Assembly (NCBI GenBank): GCA_021731815.1
Contig: JAKFWO010000004.1
Span: 1-57,908 of the forward strand
Origin: Hyphomonadaceae bacterium
GTDB taxonomy: Bacteria; Pseudomonadota; Alphaproteobacteria; Caulobacterales; Aquidulcibacteraceae
DNA: 57,908 bases
Reading direction: 5' to 3'
Position numbers and translations under genes: made by a program. Of the stretch, positions 17,878 to 25,999 are shown one piece after another. How positions within the stretch are numbered: the stretch's first letter is position 1; each line of letters begins with the position of its first letter. The notes under the pieces are model-generated. The model had not been told where the DNA came from. It made no database searches and was given only the letters and a program-made list of their open reading frames with translations.

Positions 17878-18573
17878 ATGCTCAATCTTGGCATACGCCG
17901 CATGGTCTTTGCCCTCATCGCAACGGGAATTGTCGTTTCCGGCTTGACCTGTGCCGCAATGGCGCAGACGCCCCCCGCAAAGACACCGGCTACCAAAGTG
18001 GCTCCGGCCAAAGCCGCCGCACCGGCAAAATCCACCGCAGCTACCCCATTGGAAAAGGACGCCCAGGCTTTCATAGGCGCACTGATCGGCGATCTGTCGG
18101 CGGCGGTTTCGGATGCGAGCCTTACGCCCACCGCCCGCAGCACCCGCTTGCGCGCAACTTTGGCCCGCGCCATGGCATCCGAGCGCATCGGGACCTTTCT
18201 GCTCGGTGAAAACAAGGCCGCCGCGAAACCTGCGGAGCTTGCTGAATATCAGAATCTGGTTCCAGGCTTCATTGCGGCCGAATTTGCCTCGCGGATCGAC
18301 GATCTCGTCGAACAGAAGCTGACGATCGGGGCCGCCAAACAACGCAATCCCAAAGAAGCCATCGTCAAGACCGGCTTTCTGCGCCGTCGCGATCAAACCA
18401 CGGTCGCCGTCGACTGGCGCGTGACCAAATCCGCCAACGGCAAGATCCAATTGCTCGACGTCTATGTCAATGGCGTGTCGCCGCTGGTTACCCAGCGCGA
18501 TGATTTCTCGGCCATCGTCAAGGCGGACGGTTTTGGCGCGCTGATCACACGGTTGAAAACGCGGTCCAGCTAG
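17878..18573 (+). CDS. hpnM: HpnM/MlaC-like periplasmic lipid-binding protein
   Basis: A signal peptide ends near residue 30 (CAAMAQ). An Ala/Pro/Lys linker follows, then a toluene-tolerance Ttg2/MlaC-type domain (LEKDAQAFIGALIGDL, RSTRLRATLARAMASERI, LAEYQNLVPGFIAAEFASRID, WRVTKSANGKIQLLDVYVNGVS). MlaC-like proteins carry lipids through the periplasm, and those encoded next to hpnN are called HpnM and are linked to hopanoid traffic. It lies 161 bp after hpnN and probably works with it. The low-complexity linker is longer than usual. It is followed immediately by palindromic repeats. Confidence 0.87.
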   Translation: MLNLGIRRMVFALIATGIVVSGLTCAAMAQTPPAKTPATKVAPAKAAAPAKSTAATPLEKDAQAFIGALIGDLSAAVSDASLTPTARSTRLRATLARAMASERIGTFLLGENKAAAKPAELAEYQNLVPGFIAAEFASRIDDLVEQKLTIGAAKQRNPKEAIVKTGFLRRRDQTTVAVDWRVTKSANGKIQLLDVYVNGVSPLVTQRDDFSAIVKADGFGALITRLKTRSS

Positions 18574-18619
18574 AGCATCGTCCGATCAAACAGGTTCGGC
18601 TTGATCGACCGATGCTCTA
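18573..18619. repeat. 47-bp palindrome after hpnM
   Basis: The arms AGAGCATCG/CGATGCTCT, extended inward by GATCAA/TTGATC, enclose an 11-base loop. It begins at the hpnM stop codon and has no T-tract, so it is more like a dispersed palindromic unit or mRNA 3' stabiliser than a terminator. Confidence 0.7.
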
Positions 18620-18632
18620 AATATCTGAAACA

Positions 18633-18744
18633 AGAGCATTTTCAAGGAAATCCGAGCCGAATGTCTGAATCGAGAATGCTTGGATTCAATGATTTGGAGC
18701 ACGTTCAGGCGAAAACCGGACTCCACTATTTCTGAACGCGCTCC
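18633..18744 (+). repeat. Two-hairpin dispersed repeat, copy 1
   Basis: This degenerate copy has a first stem starting AGAGCATTTTCA (18633-18680) and a second stem GGAGCACGTTCAG/CTGAACGCGCTCC (18696-18744) around the core CGAAAACCGGACTCCACT. It is a homologue of the tandem pair at 52697-52920. It sits between the convergent ends of hpnM and the small gene at 18988. The rest of 18574-18987 holds only related palindromes. Confidence 0.85.
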
Positions 18745-18755
18745 AGGTCGCAATT

Positions 18756-18789
18756 AGAAAAAGCGGGTTTCGGGTTTTCGTCAGAACGC
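18756..18789 (-). repeat. Inverted partial copy of the second hairpin
   Basis: The stretch starting AGAAAAAGCGGGTTTCGG and ending TCAGAACGC matches the reverse complement of the second hairpin's loop and arm with several changes. It is a decayed half-unit next to copy 1. Confidence 0.55.
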
Positions 18790-18987
18790 ACTTTTGCCGT
18801 GGTTCCGGGGACGCGCGACGCGATTTCCATGAGAGCAGTGAATTGCTCCGTCCGCCAGATGCCAATTGATCGCGTGCGGGTGAACTGCCCGAACAAAATT
18901 CAATGCCGGTCGGAACCCCGACCGGCATTGATGCAACAAGCTGCAATATTCATCTGCTCCGGGACGACTGAACCGAAGCGCTTGAGA

Positions 18988-19230
18988 TCAAGCCGCCTCA
19001 CCGCCCGCGCGGCGGGTCTGACGGCGGCTGGAATCTTCGCTTTCGGCCCGGCGGCGTGGCATGCCATTCAGCATGTCTGAGCGCACATCGACGCGTGCCG
19101 AACGCATTGCGGGCATGAATCCCGCATCGATCAGATTGATTTCTACGGAATATCCCTTCTCGCGCCAATAGGCCTCAATCCGGTCTTTCAGCCGGCGAGC
19201 ACCCTCATGCGTACACCAATCGTTTTCCAT
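18988..19230 (-). CDS. Small conserved-looking protein of unknown function
   Basis: This 80-residue polypeptide starts MENDWCTHEGARRLKDRIEA. A strong ribosome site (AGGGAAGAGAG) lies directly before the ATG. The composition is protein-like, with an amphipathic N-terminal helix (GARRLKDRIEAYWREKG), a strand (YSVEINLIDAGF) and the segment MRSARVDVRSDMLNGMP. I recall near-identical RSDM-NG-P endings in hypothetical proteins of other alphaproteobacteria, but cannot check this. The C-terminal 20 residues are charged and variable. No signal peptide or membrane helix is present. A small DNA- or protein-binding role is possible; no function is assigned. Confidence 0.68.
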   Translation of the reverse strand: MENDWCTHEGARRLKDRIEAYWREKGYSVEINLIDAGFMPAMRSARVDVRSDMLNGMPRRRAESEDSSRRQTRRAGGEAA

Positions 19231-20055
19231 CTCTCTTCCCTGATCTATTCCGCGAATGCGGAAACAATAATCCCAGCGCCAGGTAATGACGCAACATTCT
19301 TTCCGGATTCATTCGAAGCCGTGGCAATGTTCGCAAATTACGAACCTGCTACCATTGTGTTCGTCCGGAAAATTCTACTCGAGGTGAGCCGGAACGGCTC
19401 CTGCTACTTATCCCCATTTGCGGAATCAGCGCACAGATCGCACATGGCGTAGCAATTCCGCTGACTTATGTGCGCGATTCAAATTCTAAACTGTCAGATC
19501 GTCGATCTGTACATGCACAGACTTCCCTGACCTGTCACGCCATCCTTAAGCGAGTCTTGCATGTATGGCAATGAAAACCCGACCGATTGAGGATCACGAC
19601 GGGGTCCAAAAATGTCACAACCACGTGACCGGCTTCCTTTGTCGGGAAATCATGGCGGCCTTACGCCGATATTCTGACCGGATCGACGTATTTTTGGAGC
19701 AATCGCGGCCCATGACCTGAATAATTTCAGCACTATAGTCAAAGTCTGACCCGTCGTGACTTCTGGAACACGCATTAACTTTCGTTTATTTAAAAACTCG
19801 CCCCGTTCGGACGATCACCGTCACAATTGCCTGTTTTCCGGCTGCATTCGCGATGACCTTTTCCAGGGCCGCGCAGAACTCGCTCCGGAATTTCGAAAAA
19901 TTCCGATCTGACGTCGCCCGGAAATTGCCCGCCAGGAAGGCGTTGGACCGTTTGCGTCCAGAACAGCATCCTGACGAATTGCGGAGTGGCGACTGGAGTT
20001 TCCGGGAAGATCCCGGTATTACGCATCTCATTCGCTGTGCGGGAGATCGTTTTCC
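19231..20055. other. 825-bp gene-free, lower-GC stretch
   Basis: Open frames here are short, overlap on both strands and lack ribosome sites or protein-like composition. The stretch is visibly AT-richer than its neighbours, for instance around 19480-19800. It may hold a small RNA or long leader for the DUF3455 gene, but I see no definite structure. Confidence 0.5.
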
Positions 20056-20580
20056 ATGATGATTTCAAGAATATGCGCTTTTTCAGGCGCATTCATCGCC
20101 GCCATCGCTTTGGCAGCGTTTCCCGCCTCCGCCCAACCGGTGCCGGTGTCATCAGCCGAAATCCTCGCAAATCCCGGCGAGACCCGGCTACTCACGCTCA
20201 AGGCCACGGGCGTGCAAATCTACACCTGCACCGCCGGAAGTGACGGCGCACTCACCTGGATTTTCAGCGAGCCCCTTGCCCGCTTGCAGGCTGGCGGGAA
20301 GAATGTGGGCACGCATTATGCCGGTCCGACCTGGGAACATCGTGACGGAAGCCGGATCAAGGGTCGCCCGATTGCCCGCGCCGATGCACCCGAGCCGCGA
20401 TCAATCCCCTGGCTCAAACTCACCGGAATTGAGGGTACAGGCAACGGAATTCTCGCCGGCGTGAGCACGATCCTCCGCACCAATACCAGAGGCGGCGCTC
20501 TCTCGGGTCCCTGCACGCGGGCCGGCAAGCGCCGCCGGCAGCCTTATTCCAGCGACTATGTGTTTCTGGCGCGCGTGTGA
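20056..20580 (+). CDS. DUF3455 secreted protein
   Basis: This 174-residue protein has a signal peptide ending at about residue 27 (FPASAQP). The mature part has the DUF3455 pattern: ATGVQIYTC, LTWIFSEPLARL, GTHYAGPTWEHRDGS, IPWLKLTGIEGTGNGILAG, then TRGGALSGPC and YSSDYVFLARV. Two conserved cysteines (in IYTC and SGPC) could form a disulfide in the periplasm. The family is found as extracytoplasmic protein in bacteria and fungi; its function is unknown. It is flanked by gene-poor sequence and is probably monocistronic. Confidence 0.87.
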   Translation: MMISRICAFSGAFIAAIALAAFPASAQPVPVSSAEILANPGETRLLTLKATGVQIYTCTAGSDGALTWIFSEPLARLQAGGKNVGTHYAGPTWEHRDGSRIKGRPIARADAPEPRSIPWLKLTGIEGTGNGILAGVSTILRTNTRGGALSGPCTRAGKRRRQPYSSDYVFLARV

Positions 20581-20661
20581 GCCGTCTTGTTTCTTCGCCC
20601 GGAAAGACTAAAACGGTGGCGGTAACACGCAGGAATCACCAACATCCCGAAAGGCCCAGCG

Positions 20662-20967
20662 ATGCGCGCCCGGATTTATCAACCCGCAAAATCGGCGATG
20701 CAATCCGGTCGCGCGAACTCAGATCGCTTCGTGCTGGAATTTGAGCCCAATTCTGCCGGCAGCGTTGATCCTCTCATGGGATGGGTAAGTGGTGGAATTG
20801 ATTCCGGTCAGATCCGGCTGCACTTTTCCAGCGCAGCCGAAGCCGCCAGCTATTGTCGGGCTCACGGGATCGACTTCGAACTCGCCGAAAGTGCTCCGGT
20901 TTCGCGCAAGCCGAAATCCTATGCCGAAAACTTCTCTGCGAACAGGAAAATTCCCTGGTCGCACTGA
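20662..20967 (+). CDS. NDUFS4-like complex I accessory subunit
   Basis: This 101-residue protein matches the ETC_C1_NDUFS4 family. It starts ARIYQPAKSAMQSGRA, then has VLEFEPN, PLMGWVSGGIDSGQIRLHF, and closes KSYAENFSANRKIPWSH. Mitochondrial NDUFS4 stabilises the NADH module of complex I, and alphaproteobacteria carry a homologue. The usual W before VLEF is F here. It is encoded 10 kb away from nuoA on the same strand and is not in the nuo operon, as is usual for this accessory subunit. It likely acts on the cytoplasmic arm near NuoE/F/G. Family assignment is confident. Confidence 0.9.
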   Translation: MRARIYQPAKSAMQSGRANSDRFVLEFEPNSAGSVDPLMGWVSGGIDSGQIRLHFSSAAEAASYCRAHGIDFELAESAPVSRKPKSYAENFSANRKIPWSH

Positions 20968-21690
20968 TTTTCAAGGTCAACCTCACTGGCGGCCAAAACC
21001 GGCGGTCAAAGTTCCTGGGCTGACGGTGCCTTGTGAATGTTACCGGACGATCCCGATCTGATATTCTGCCAATCGAGCTTCTGATTGGCTACTGCCAGGT
21101 ATTCGCGGAACCTTGTTCCTGTCAATTTTGCGAAAACGCTCATTTGATCCAGGAAATTGTGCGATAAAGGCGAGCGTTGCGGGAGCGGGCAACCCTGCTC
21201 CCGGGCAGGCTCGCAATGTCCTGAGTATTTGACGTTGCATCGGGGATCAGGTTGCTATCAAGCAATTACCTTTAGGGAAATAACAGATGCAACACCTGTT
21301 GGGCGCAATCTTTCTGACACAGACTTACACTTTTGCCAGTACCTTCTCACAAGAATTCCGGCCGGATTTCTGAATTGAAAAAGCCTGGATTCAGTCATTC
21401 AGCGCGTGTTCGGACGAAAACCGGACTCTCCTTGTTCTGAACTCGCCCCGGACATTTCCCGCCGCGAGAGAGAAAGCGATTCCACTCAAGATAAAGAGTC
21501 GTAAACCGGTACCTTCCATCGGAACCGGATCCAGAAATTCGGTGAGACGCTGAAGTGCAAAGTGAAGAATTCAGCGGTTTCACTGCAACCGGCATCGCAT
21601 TTTCGGCAGTCGCAGGAAATGCAGGATTGACTTTGATCCATAATATTGAGTTAAACATGCAATTGTAAGAATCAGAGAAAGGCTAACAGG
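20968..21690. other. 723-bp gene-free region before mucR
   Basis: No credible coding frame is seen. It contains a decayed copy of the dispersed repeat at 21369-21447, and the AT-rich last 100 bp (AATATTGAGTTAAACATGC) probably holds the mucR promoter. MucR genes are often self-regulated through AT-rich sites, so the AT-richness fits, but I cannot define a box. Confidence 0.5.
21369..21447 (+). repeat. Decayed copy of the two-hairpin repeat
   Basis: The order CTGAATTGAAAA, GGATTCAGT, AGCGCGTGTTC, CGAAAACCGGACTC and TTCTGAAC follows the intact copies at 52.7 kb with many substitutions. The stems no longer pair fully. Confidence 0.6.
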
Positions 21691-22122
21691 ATGAATGACG
21701 CTGGATCGGATACAACTATTCCTGCGGAGGAAATCTTGCGGATGACGGTGGATATCGTAGCCTCATTCGTCAGTAATAACCCGGTTTCCCCGGAAAATGT
21801 TCCCGAGATTATACGATCGGTGCACCGGACGATTGCCAGCCTTTCCAGCGACGTCGCCGAGCGGCCACTCGAAAAGCCGAAACCCGCAGTTGCAGTCCAA
21901 AAGAGCTACACAGATGACTATATCATCTGCCTTGAGGACGGAAAGCGCCTCAAAATGCTCAAGCGTTATCTGAAATCCAAATACAAGATGTCGCCCGAGG
22001 ATTATCGTCGGCGCTGGAATCTCCCGGCCGATTATCCCATGGTAGCCCCCGCTTATGCCCGCCGTCGCTCCGATTTCGCCAAGAGCATCGGGCTCGGACG
22101 TGGTGTGCGACGCAAAGGCTAG
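21691..22122 (+). CDS. mucR: Ros/MucR-family transcriptional regulator
   Basis: The 143 residues follow the MucR plan: an N-terminal helical oligomerisation region (residues 11-50), a linker, then the DNA-binding region DDYIICLEDGKRLKMLKRYL and PEDYRRRWNLPADYPMVAPAYA. MucR proteins are H-NS-like repressors of AT-rich targets affecting cell cycle, exopolysaccharide or virulence genes. Compared with Ros (C79, C82, H92, H97), the aligned residues are C80, D83, Y93 and Y98, so only one zinc ligand remains although the spacing is exact. The region around the fold is otherwise well kept, which suggests a working but zinc-free domain. The stop codon overlaps a dispersed repeat. Confidence 0.93.
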   Translation: MNDAGSDTTIPAEEILRMTVDIVASFVSNNPVSPENVPEIIRSVHRTIASLSSDVAERPLEKPKPAVAVQKSYTDDYIICLEDGKRLKMLKRYLKSKYKMSPEDYRRRWNLPADYPMVAPAYARRRSDFAKSIGLGRGVRRKG

Positions 22123-22196
22123 AGCCTTTTCAAGGAAATCCGGGCCGAATGTCTGAATTGAAAATGCTCGGATTCAATGATTTGGAGCGCGTACAG
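22121..22196 (+). repeat. Two-hairpin dispersed repeat, 3'-truncated copy
   Basis: The first hairpin (AGAGCCTTTTCA ... TGAAAATGCTC) is present with one mismatch, followed by GGATTCAATGATTTGGAGCG; the second hairpin breaks off after its first arm. It starts within the mucR stop codon and lies between convergent mucR and ftsY. Confidence 0.85.
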
Positions 22197-22217
22197 GCAG
22201 CGTTTGCCGACAATAGC

Positions 22218-22244
22218 AAAAGGCCCGGTTTTCCGGGCCTTTTT
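22218..22244. terminator. Bidirectional rho-independent terminator, mucR/ftsY
   Basis: The stem AGGCCCGG/CCGGGCCT (22221-22240) has a four-base loop and is flanked by an A-run before and a run of five T after. It can therefore end transcription from mucR and, on the other strand, from ftsY. Confidence 0.88.
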
Positions 22245-22293
22245 CGTTACGCCTTATGCGTGAAGAATATGGGAAACCACAGCAATGATCGCC

Positions 22294-23289
22294 TCAACCC
22301 GCCCCGGTCAGTGCGCGCGCAAACGATCCGGCTGCAAAGGGCTGAAGATCCTCCGCGCCTTCACCAATACCGATGAAATGCACCGGCAAAGCGTGTTTCT
22401 CCGCGAGTGCCGCCAGCACTCCACCCTTGGCGGTCCCGTCGAGCTTGGTCATGACGAGCCCGGTCACCCCGGCGGCCGCCCGAAACGCCTCAGCTTGTGA
22501 CAGGGCATTCTGGCCGACGGTCGCATCGAGCACCAGAACTACATCATGGGGCGCTTCGGGATCGAGCTTGCGCAGGACGCGGACGATCTTGGCGAGTTCA
22601 GACATCAGCTCCGTCTTGTTCTGAAGGCGCCCCGCAGTGTCGATCAACAAAAGGTCGAGTCCCTCGGCCCGCGCAATCTCCAGCGCTTCAAAGGCAAGGC
22701 CGGCCGGATCCGCACCCGGGCCCCTTGCAATGAAGCGCGCGCCGCTGCGCTCGGCCCATACCGACAATTGCTCGATCGCAGCGGCACGAAATGTATCGCC
22801 GGCCGCAATCGCGATGCGGTGCCCGGCCGCCGCCCATTTTGCGGAGAGCTTGCCAATCGTCGTGGTCTTGCCAGAGCCATTGACCCCGACAAACAGAATG
22901 ACATGGGGCCGGCGGGCGGGATCGGGGACCAGCGCCCCCTCGCGCGGGCGCAAAATCTCCGCCAGCTCTTCAGCCAGCGCCTCGCGGATCTCGACCTCGC
23001 TCACTTCCCGCCCGAAGCGGTCTTTGGCGAGCGACAGCCGCAGCCGCCGCGCAGTCGCTGTGCCGAGATCGGCGGCGATCAGCACTTCCTCCAGCTCGTC
23101 CAGCGTTTCGGCATCGAGCTTCTTTTTCGTGAAGACCGCGGCGACATTTTCGGCAAGTCGCCCGGAGCTCTTTTTGAGCCCCTCAAACAGCCGGCCGAGG
23201 AGGCCGGGCTTTTTCTCTGCCTCAAGCGATTCCGATCCGGCGCTCTCCGCGCTTTCTCCTGCTTCTTTTTTGCCGAACGGCCATTTCAT
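22294..23289 (-). CDS. ftsY: Signal recognition particle receptor FtsY
   Basis: This 331-residue SRP GTPase receives ribosome-SRP complexes at the inner membrane. An acidic, short A region (residues 1-30) is followed by the N domain (LDELEEVLIAADLG) and the G domain. The P-loop is GVNGSGKTTTIGKLS. Other GTPase motifs are DTFRAAA, LLIDTAGRL and TKLDGTAKGG, then GIGEGAEDLQPF for the C-terminal helix. All GTPase motifs are intact. It lies 21 bp after mtaB, an order common in alphaproteobacteria. It ends toward the mucR terminator. Confidence 0.97.
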   Translation of the reverse strand: MKWPFGKKEAGESAESAGSESLEAEKKPGLLGRLFEGLKKSSGRLAENVAAVFTKKKLDAETLDELEEVLIAADLGTATARRLRLSLAKDRFGREVSEVEIREALAEELAEILRPREGALVPDPARRPHVILFVGVNGSGKTTTIGKLSAKWAAAGHRIAIAAGDTFRAAAIEQLSVWAERSGARFIARGPGADPAGLAFEALEIARAEGLDLLLIDTAGRLQNKTELMSELAKIVRVLRKLDPEAPHDVVLVLDATVGQNALSQAEAFRAAAGVTGLVMTKLDGTAKGGVLAALAEKHALPVHFIGIGEGAEDLQPFAAGSFARALTGAG

Positions 23290-23310
23290 GAAATCGGTTT
23301 CCCTGGAAAT

Positions 23311-24600
23311 TCAGGCGATCTGCGCATTCAGCGCATCCGCCGATGCCGACCCGATCATCGCGGTAACGAAGTCGCCCGCATCGCCGGCAACACCGGAGAA
23401 ACGCACCGGCGTGAAGTCTGCCGCGCGGCCGAAATCGGGCTTTTCGAGCAGGGTTTCGACCCGATGGCCGATGCGCCGCGCAAAATGCCGGGCGAGCGCA
23501 AGGTCCGCCTCGGCCCGCAAAATAGCGGCACGCGCCTTGACCAGCTTGCGATCGAGCTGGGGTATACGGGCCGCCGGGGTTCCCGTGCGCGCGCTGAAGG
23601 GAAACACATGGACAAAGGCCAACCCGCATTCGGCGATCAGCCGCCGGCTATTGTCGAAGGCGGCTTCGTCCTCGGTCGGGAACCCGGCGATGAGATCGGC
23701 ACCCAAAGCGCAATCGGGACGGAGTTCGCGCAGCTTTGCGCAGAATTCCACGGCTTCGGCCCGGGAATGACGCCGCTTCATCCGCTTGAGTATGAGGTCA
23801 TCACCCGCTTGCAGCGACAGATGAAGAAAGGGCGCGAGCCGTTCTTCGCCGGCAAACAGGCGCAGCAATTCGGGATCGGCCTCGACGGCATCGATGGAGG
23901 AAATCCTCAGACGCGGCAATTCAGGCACCAGCTTCAGGATCCGGGCGACCAGATTGCCGAGCGCGGGATGGCCGGGCAGATCGCCCCCCCAGGAGGTCAG
24001 GTCGACCCCGGTCAGCACCACTTCCCGATAGCCGGATCGGGCAAGCGCGCGGATCTGCGCCACCACCTCGCCCGCCGGTACCGAGCGGGCAGCGCCCCGC
24101 CCGAAAGGAATGATGCAGAAGGTGCAGCGATGGTCGCAGCCATTCTGCACCTGAACATAAGCGCGCGTCCGGCCGGCAAAGGCTTCACCGGGACGGGAAT
24201 CGGTCAGGAGATGGGCGGCGGTCTCGCGCGCAGCAAAAATGTCATTGACCCGCACGCGCTCCGCGCCGGGATTCGCCAGAATCGAAAATGCATCGGGCCG
24301 GAGCTTTTCGTCATTGCCGAGCACATGATCGACTTCGGCCATTGCGGCGAAACCGGCGGGGTCGATCTGGGCCGCGCAGCCGGTGACGACAATCCGCGAC
24401 GCCGGCATCAGCCTGCGCTGGCGGCGAATCGCCTGCCGGGTCTGGCGTACCGCTTCGGCGGTCACCGCGCAGGAATTGATGATCACGAGCTTTTCTGCGC
24501 CCCCCGCCCCGGCCGCCAGCGCATTGGCGCGCATGGTCTCGCTCTCGGCCGCATTCAGCCTGCAGCCGAGCGTGATGATCACGGGCGAGGATTCGGACAT
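23311..24600 (-). CDS. mtaB: tRNA (t6A37)-C2 methylthiotransferase
   Basis: MtaB uses radical SAM and two 4Fe-4S clusters to convert t6A to ms2t6A at position 37 of ANN-decoding tRNAs. The N-terminal cluster cysteines lie in TLGCRLNAAESE, INSCAVTAEAV and VTGCAAQIDP. The radical-SAM motif is CDHRCTFC. The LGCRLN motif separates MtaB from MiaB and RimO. The frame extends to 24720, but the ATG at 24600 (MSESSPVIITLGC) matches the usual compact N-terminus; a start further upstream cannot be excluded. It is placed just upstream of ftsY and is probably cotranscribed with it. Confidence 0.92.
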   Translation of the reverse strand: MSESSPVIITLGCRLNAAESETMRANALAAGAGGAEKLVIINSCAVTAEAVRQTRQAIRRQRRLMPASRIVVTGCAAQIDPAGFAAMAEVDHVLGNDEKLRPDAFSILANPGAERVRVNDIFAARETAAHLLTDSRPGEAFAGRTRAYVQVQNGCDHRCTFCIIPFGRGAARSVPAGEVVAQIRALARSGYREVVLTGVDLTSWGGDLPGHPALGNLVARILKLVPELPRLRISSIDAVEADPELLRLFAGEERLAPFLHLSLQAGDDLILKRMKRRHSRAEAVEFCAKLRELRPDCALGADLIAGFPTEDEAAFDNSRRLIAECGLAFVHVFPFSARTGTPAARIPQLDRKLVKARAAILRAEADLALARHFARRIGHRVETLLEKPDFGRAADFTPVRFSGVAGDAGDFVTAMIGSASADALNAQIA

Positions 24601-24765
24601 TGGCGCAGCATCCGGCAGCGGCCGCTCGTCGCCTGACCCGGTCACGGGAGAATGCGCGCCGCCTTCCGGACCATGACCACGCACCATTATGGGAGCATCA
24701 TTCAGGGACATGAACGCCAAGTGCGGCGTGCCGCCGCAGGAATCAAGTCTTTTCCACGGAACACA

Positions 24766-25959
24766 TCAGCTTCGTCGGACTGCCACCGCCGTCGCCTCTC
24801 CGCCGCCGATACACAGGCTCGCCATGCCGGTTTGGGCACCGCGGCGTTCCATCTCTGCGATCAGGGTCACGAGGATGCGCGCGCCCGAGGCTCCGATCGG
24901 ATGGCCGATGGCGCAGGCCCCGCCATTGACATTGATCCGGTCCAGCGGAATTCCGAACTCGGCCATGGCGATCATGGGAACCACGGCAAAGGCCTCATTG
25001 ACCTCCCACAAATCCACGTCCGAAGCTTCCCAGCCGGCTTTGGCAAGCGCTTTGCGGATGGCTCCCACCGGGGCGGTCGTAAAGGCTTCGGGTGCCTGGG
25101 CATGTGCCGCACTCGCGACGATCTCGGCAAGGACGCGGAGCCCTCGCCTTTCGGCCCCGGATTTCCGCATCAGCACCAAAGCGGCTGCGCCATCTGAAAT
25201 CGCCGAAGCATTGGCCGCCGTCACCGTCCCGTCGGGCGTGAAAGCGGGTTTGAGCGTCGGGATCTTGTCGGCGCGCGCCTTTTGCGGCAATTCATCGGCA
25301 GCGATGGCGAGGGTCTCGCCTTTTTGCCGGATCTCCACCGGAATGATCTCGCGGTCGAAACGCCCGCTCTTTGTCGCATCCTGGGCGCGTTGGAGTGTGG
25401 TGAGCGCATAGGCATCCTGTGCTTCGCGCGTGAATTGATAGTCCCGGGCAGTCCGGTCGGCGAACTGGCCCATTGGCAGCCCGTCATAGGCGTTTTCGAG
25501 CCCGTCCAGCGCCATGTGGTCGAGCACGCGGTCATGGCCATATTTCGCACCGCCGCGCATTTTCGGCAGCAGGAAGGGCGCGTTGGACATGCTCTCCATG
25601 CCGCCCGCCACCACAATGTCGGCCTCTCCCGCGAGGATCGCCGCGCGCCCGAGGATCGCTGCCTGCATGCCCGATCCGCACATTTTGTTGAGTGTGGTGG
25701 CTTGTGCCGACAATGGCAGCCCCGCCTTGAGCGCCGCCTGGCGTGCCGGTGCCTGGCCCTGCCCTGCCGAGAGCACATTGCCCATCAATACCTGATCGAC
25801 ATCCCCGCCGGGGATACCGGCTTCCTTCATCGCGCCACGGATCGCCGCCGCCCCCAGTTCCGGGGCCGCGAGACTCTGGAACTGACCAAGCAAACCGCCA
25901 ATGGCGGTGCGCGCCATGCCGACAATGACGATCGGATCGCTGTTCCCGCTGCTGTGCAT
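24766..25959 (-). CDS. Acetyl-CoA C-acyltransferase (thiolase)
   Basis: This 397-residue thiolase has the acyl-accepting cysteine C94 in LNKMCGSGMQA. The histidine is in NVNGGACAIGHPIGASGARI and the second cysteine in SLCIGGGEA, with NEAFAVVPM beside the active site. The length and motifs fit biosynthetic (PhaA/AtoB) or degradative types; I cannot separate them. It follows the SDR gene at 26000 by 40 bp on the same strand. Together they could form the last two steps of a fatty-acid or short-chain acyl-CoA beta-oxidation route. Active-site residues are all present. Confidence 0.93.
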   Translation of the reverse strand: MHSSGNSDPIVIVGMARTAIGGLLGQFQSLAAPELGAAAIRGAMKEAGIPGGDVDQVLMGNVLSAGQGQAPARQAALKAGLPLSAQATTLNKMCGSGMQAAILGRAAILAGEADIVVAGGMESMSNAPFLLPKMRGGAKYGHDRVLDHMALDGLENAYDGLPMGQFADRTARDYQFTREAQDAYALTTLQRAQDATKSGRFDREIIPVEIRQKGETLAIAADELPQKARADKIPTLKPAFTPDGTVTAANASAISDGAAALVLMRKSGAERRGLRVLAEIVASAAHAQAPEAFTTAPVGAIRKALAKAGWEASDVDLWEVNEAFAVVPMIAMAEFGIPLDRINVNGGACAIGHPIGASGARILVTLIAEMERRGAQTGMASLCIGGGEATAVAVRRS

Positions 25960-25999
25960 GGCGCGCCTCTTTCCTGTGGAATGTCCTGTGGTGTGTGAC

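Noticed and set aside
22546-24636. A 696-codon plus-strand frame antisense to ftsY and mtaB
   Set aside because: Both genes on the other strand have complete catalytic motifs. The plus frame is Arg/Gly/Pro-rich with no family resemblance, as expected opposite GC-rich genes.
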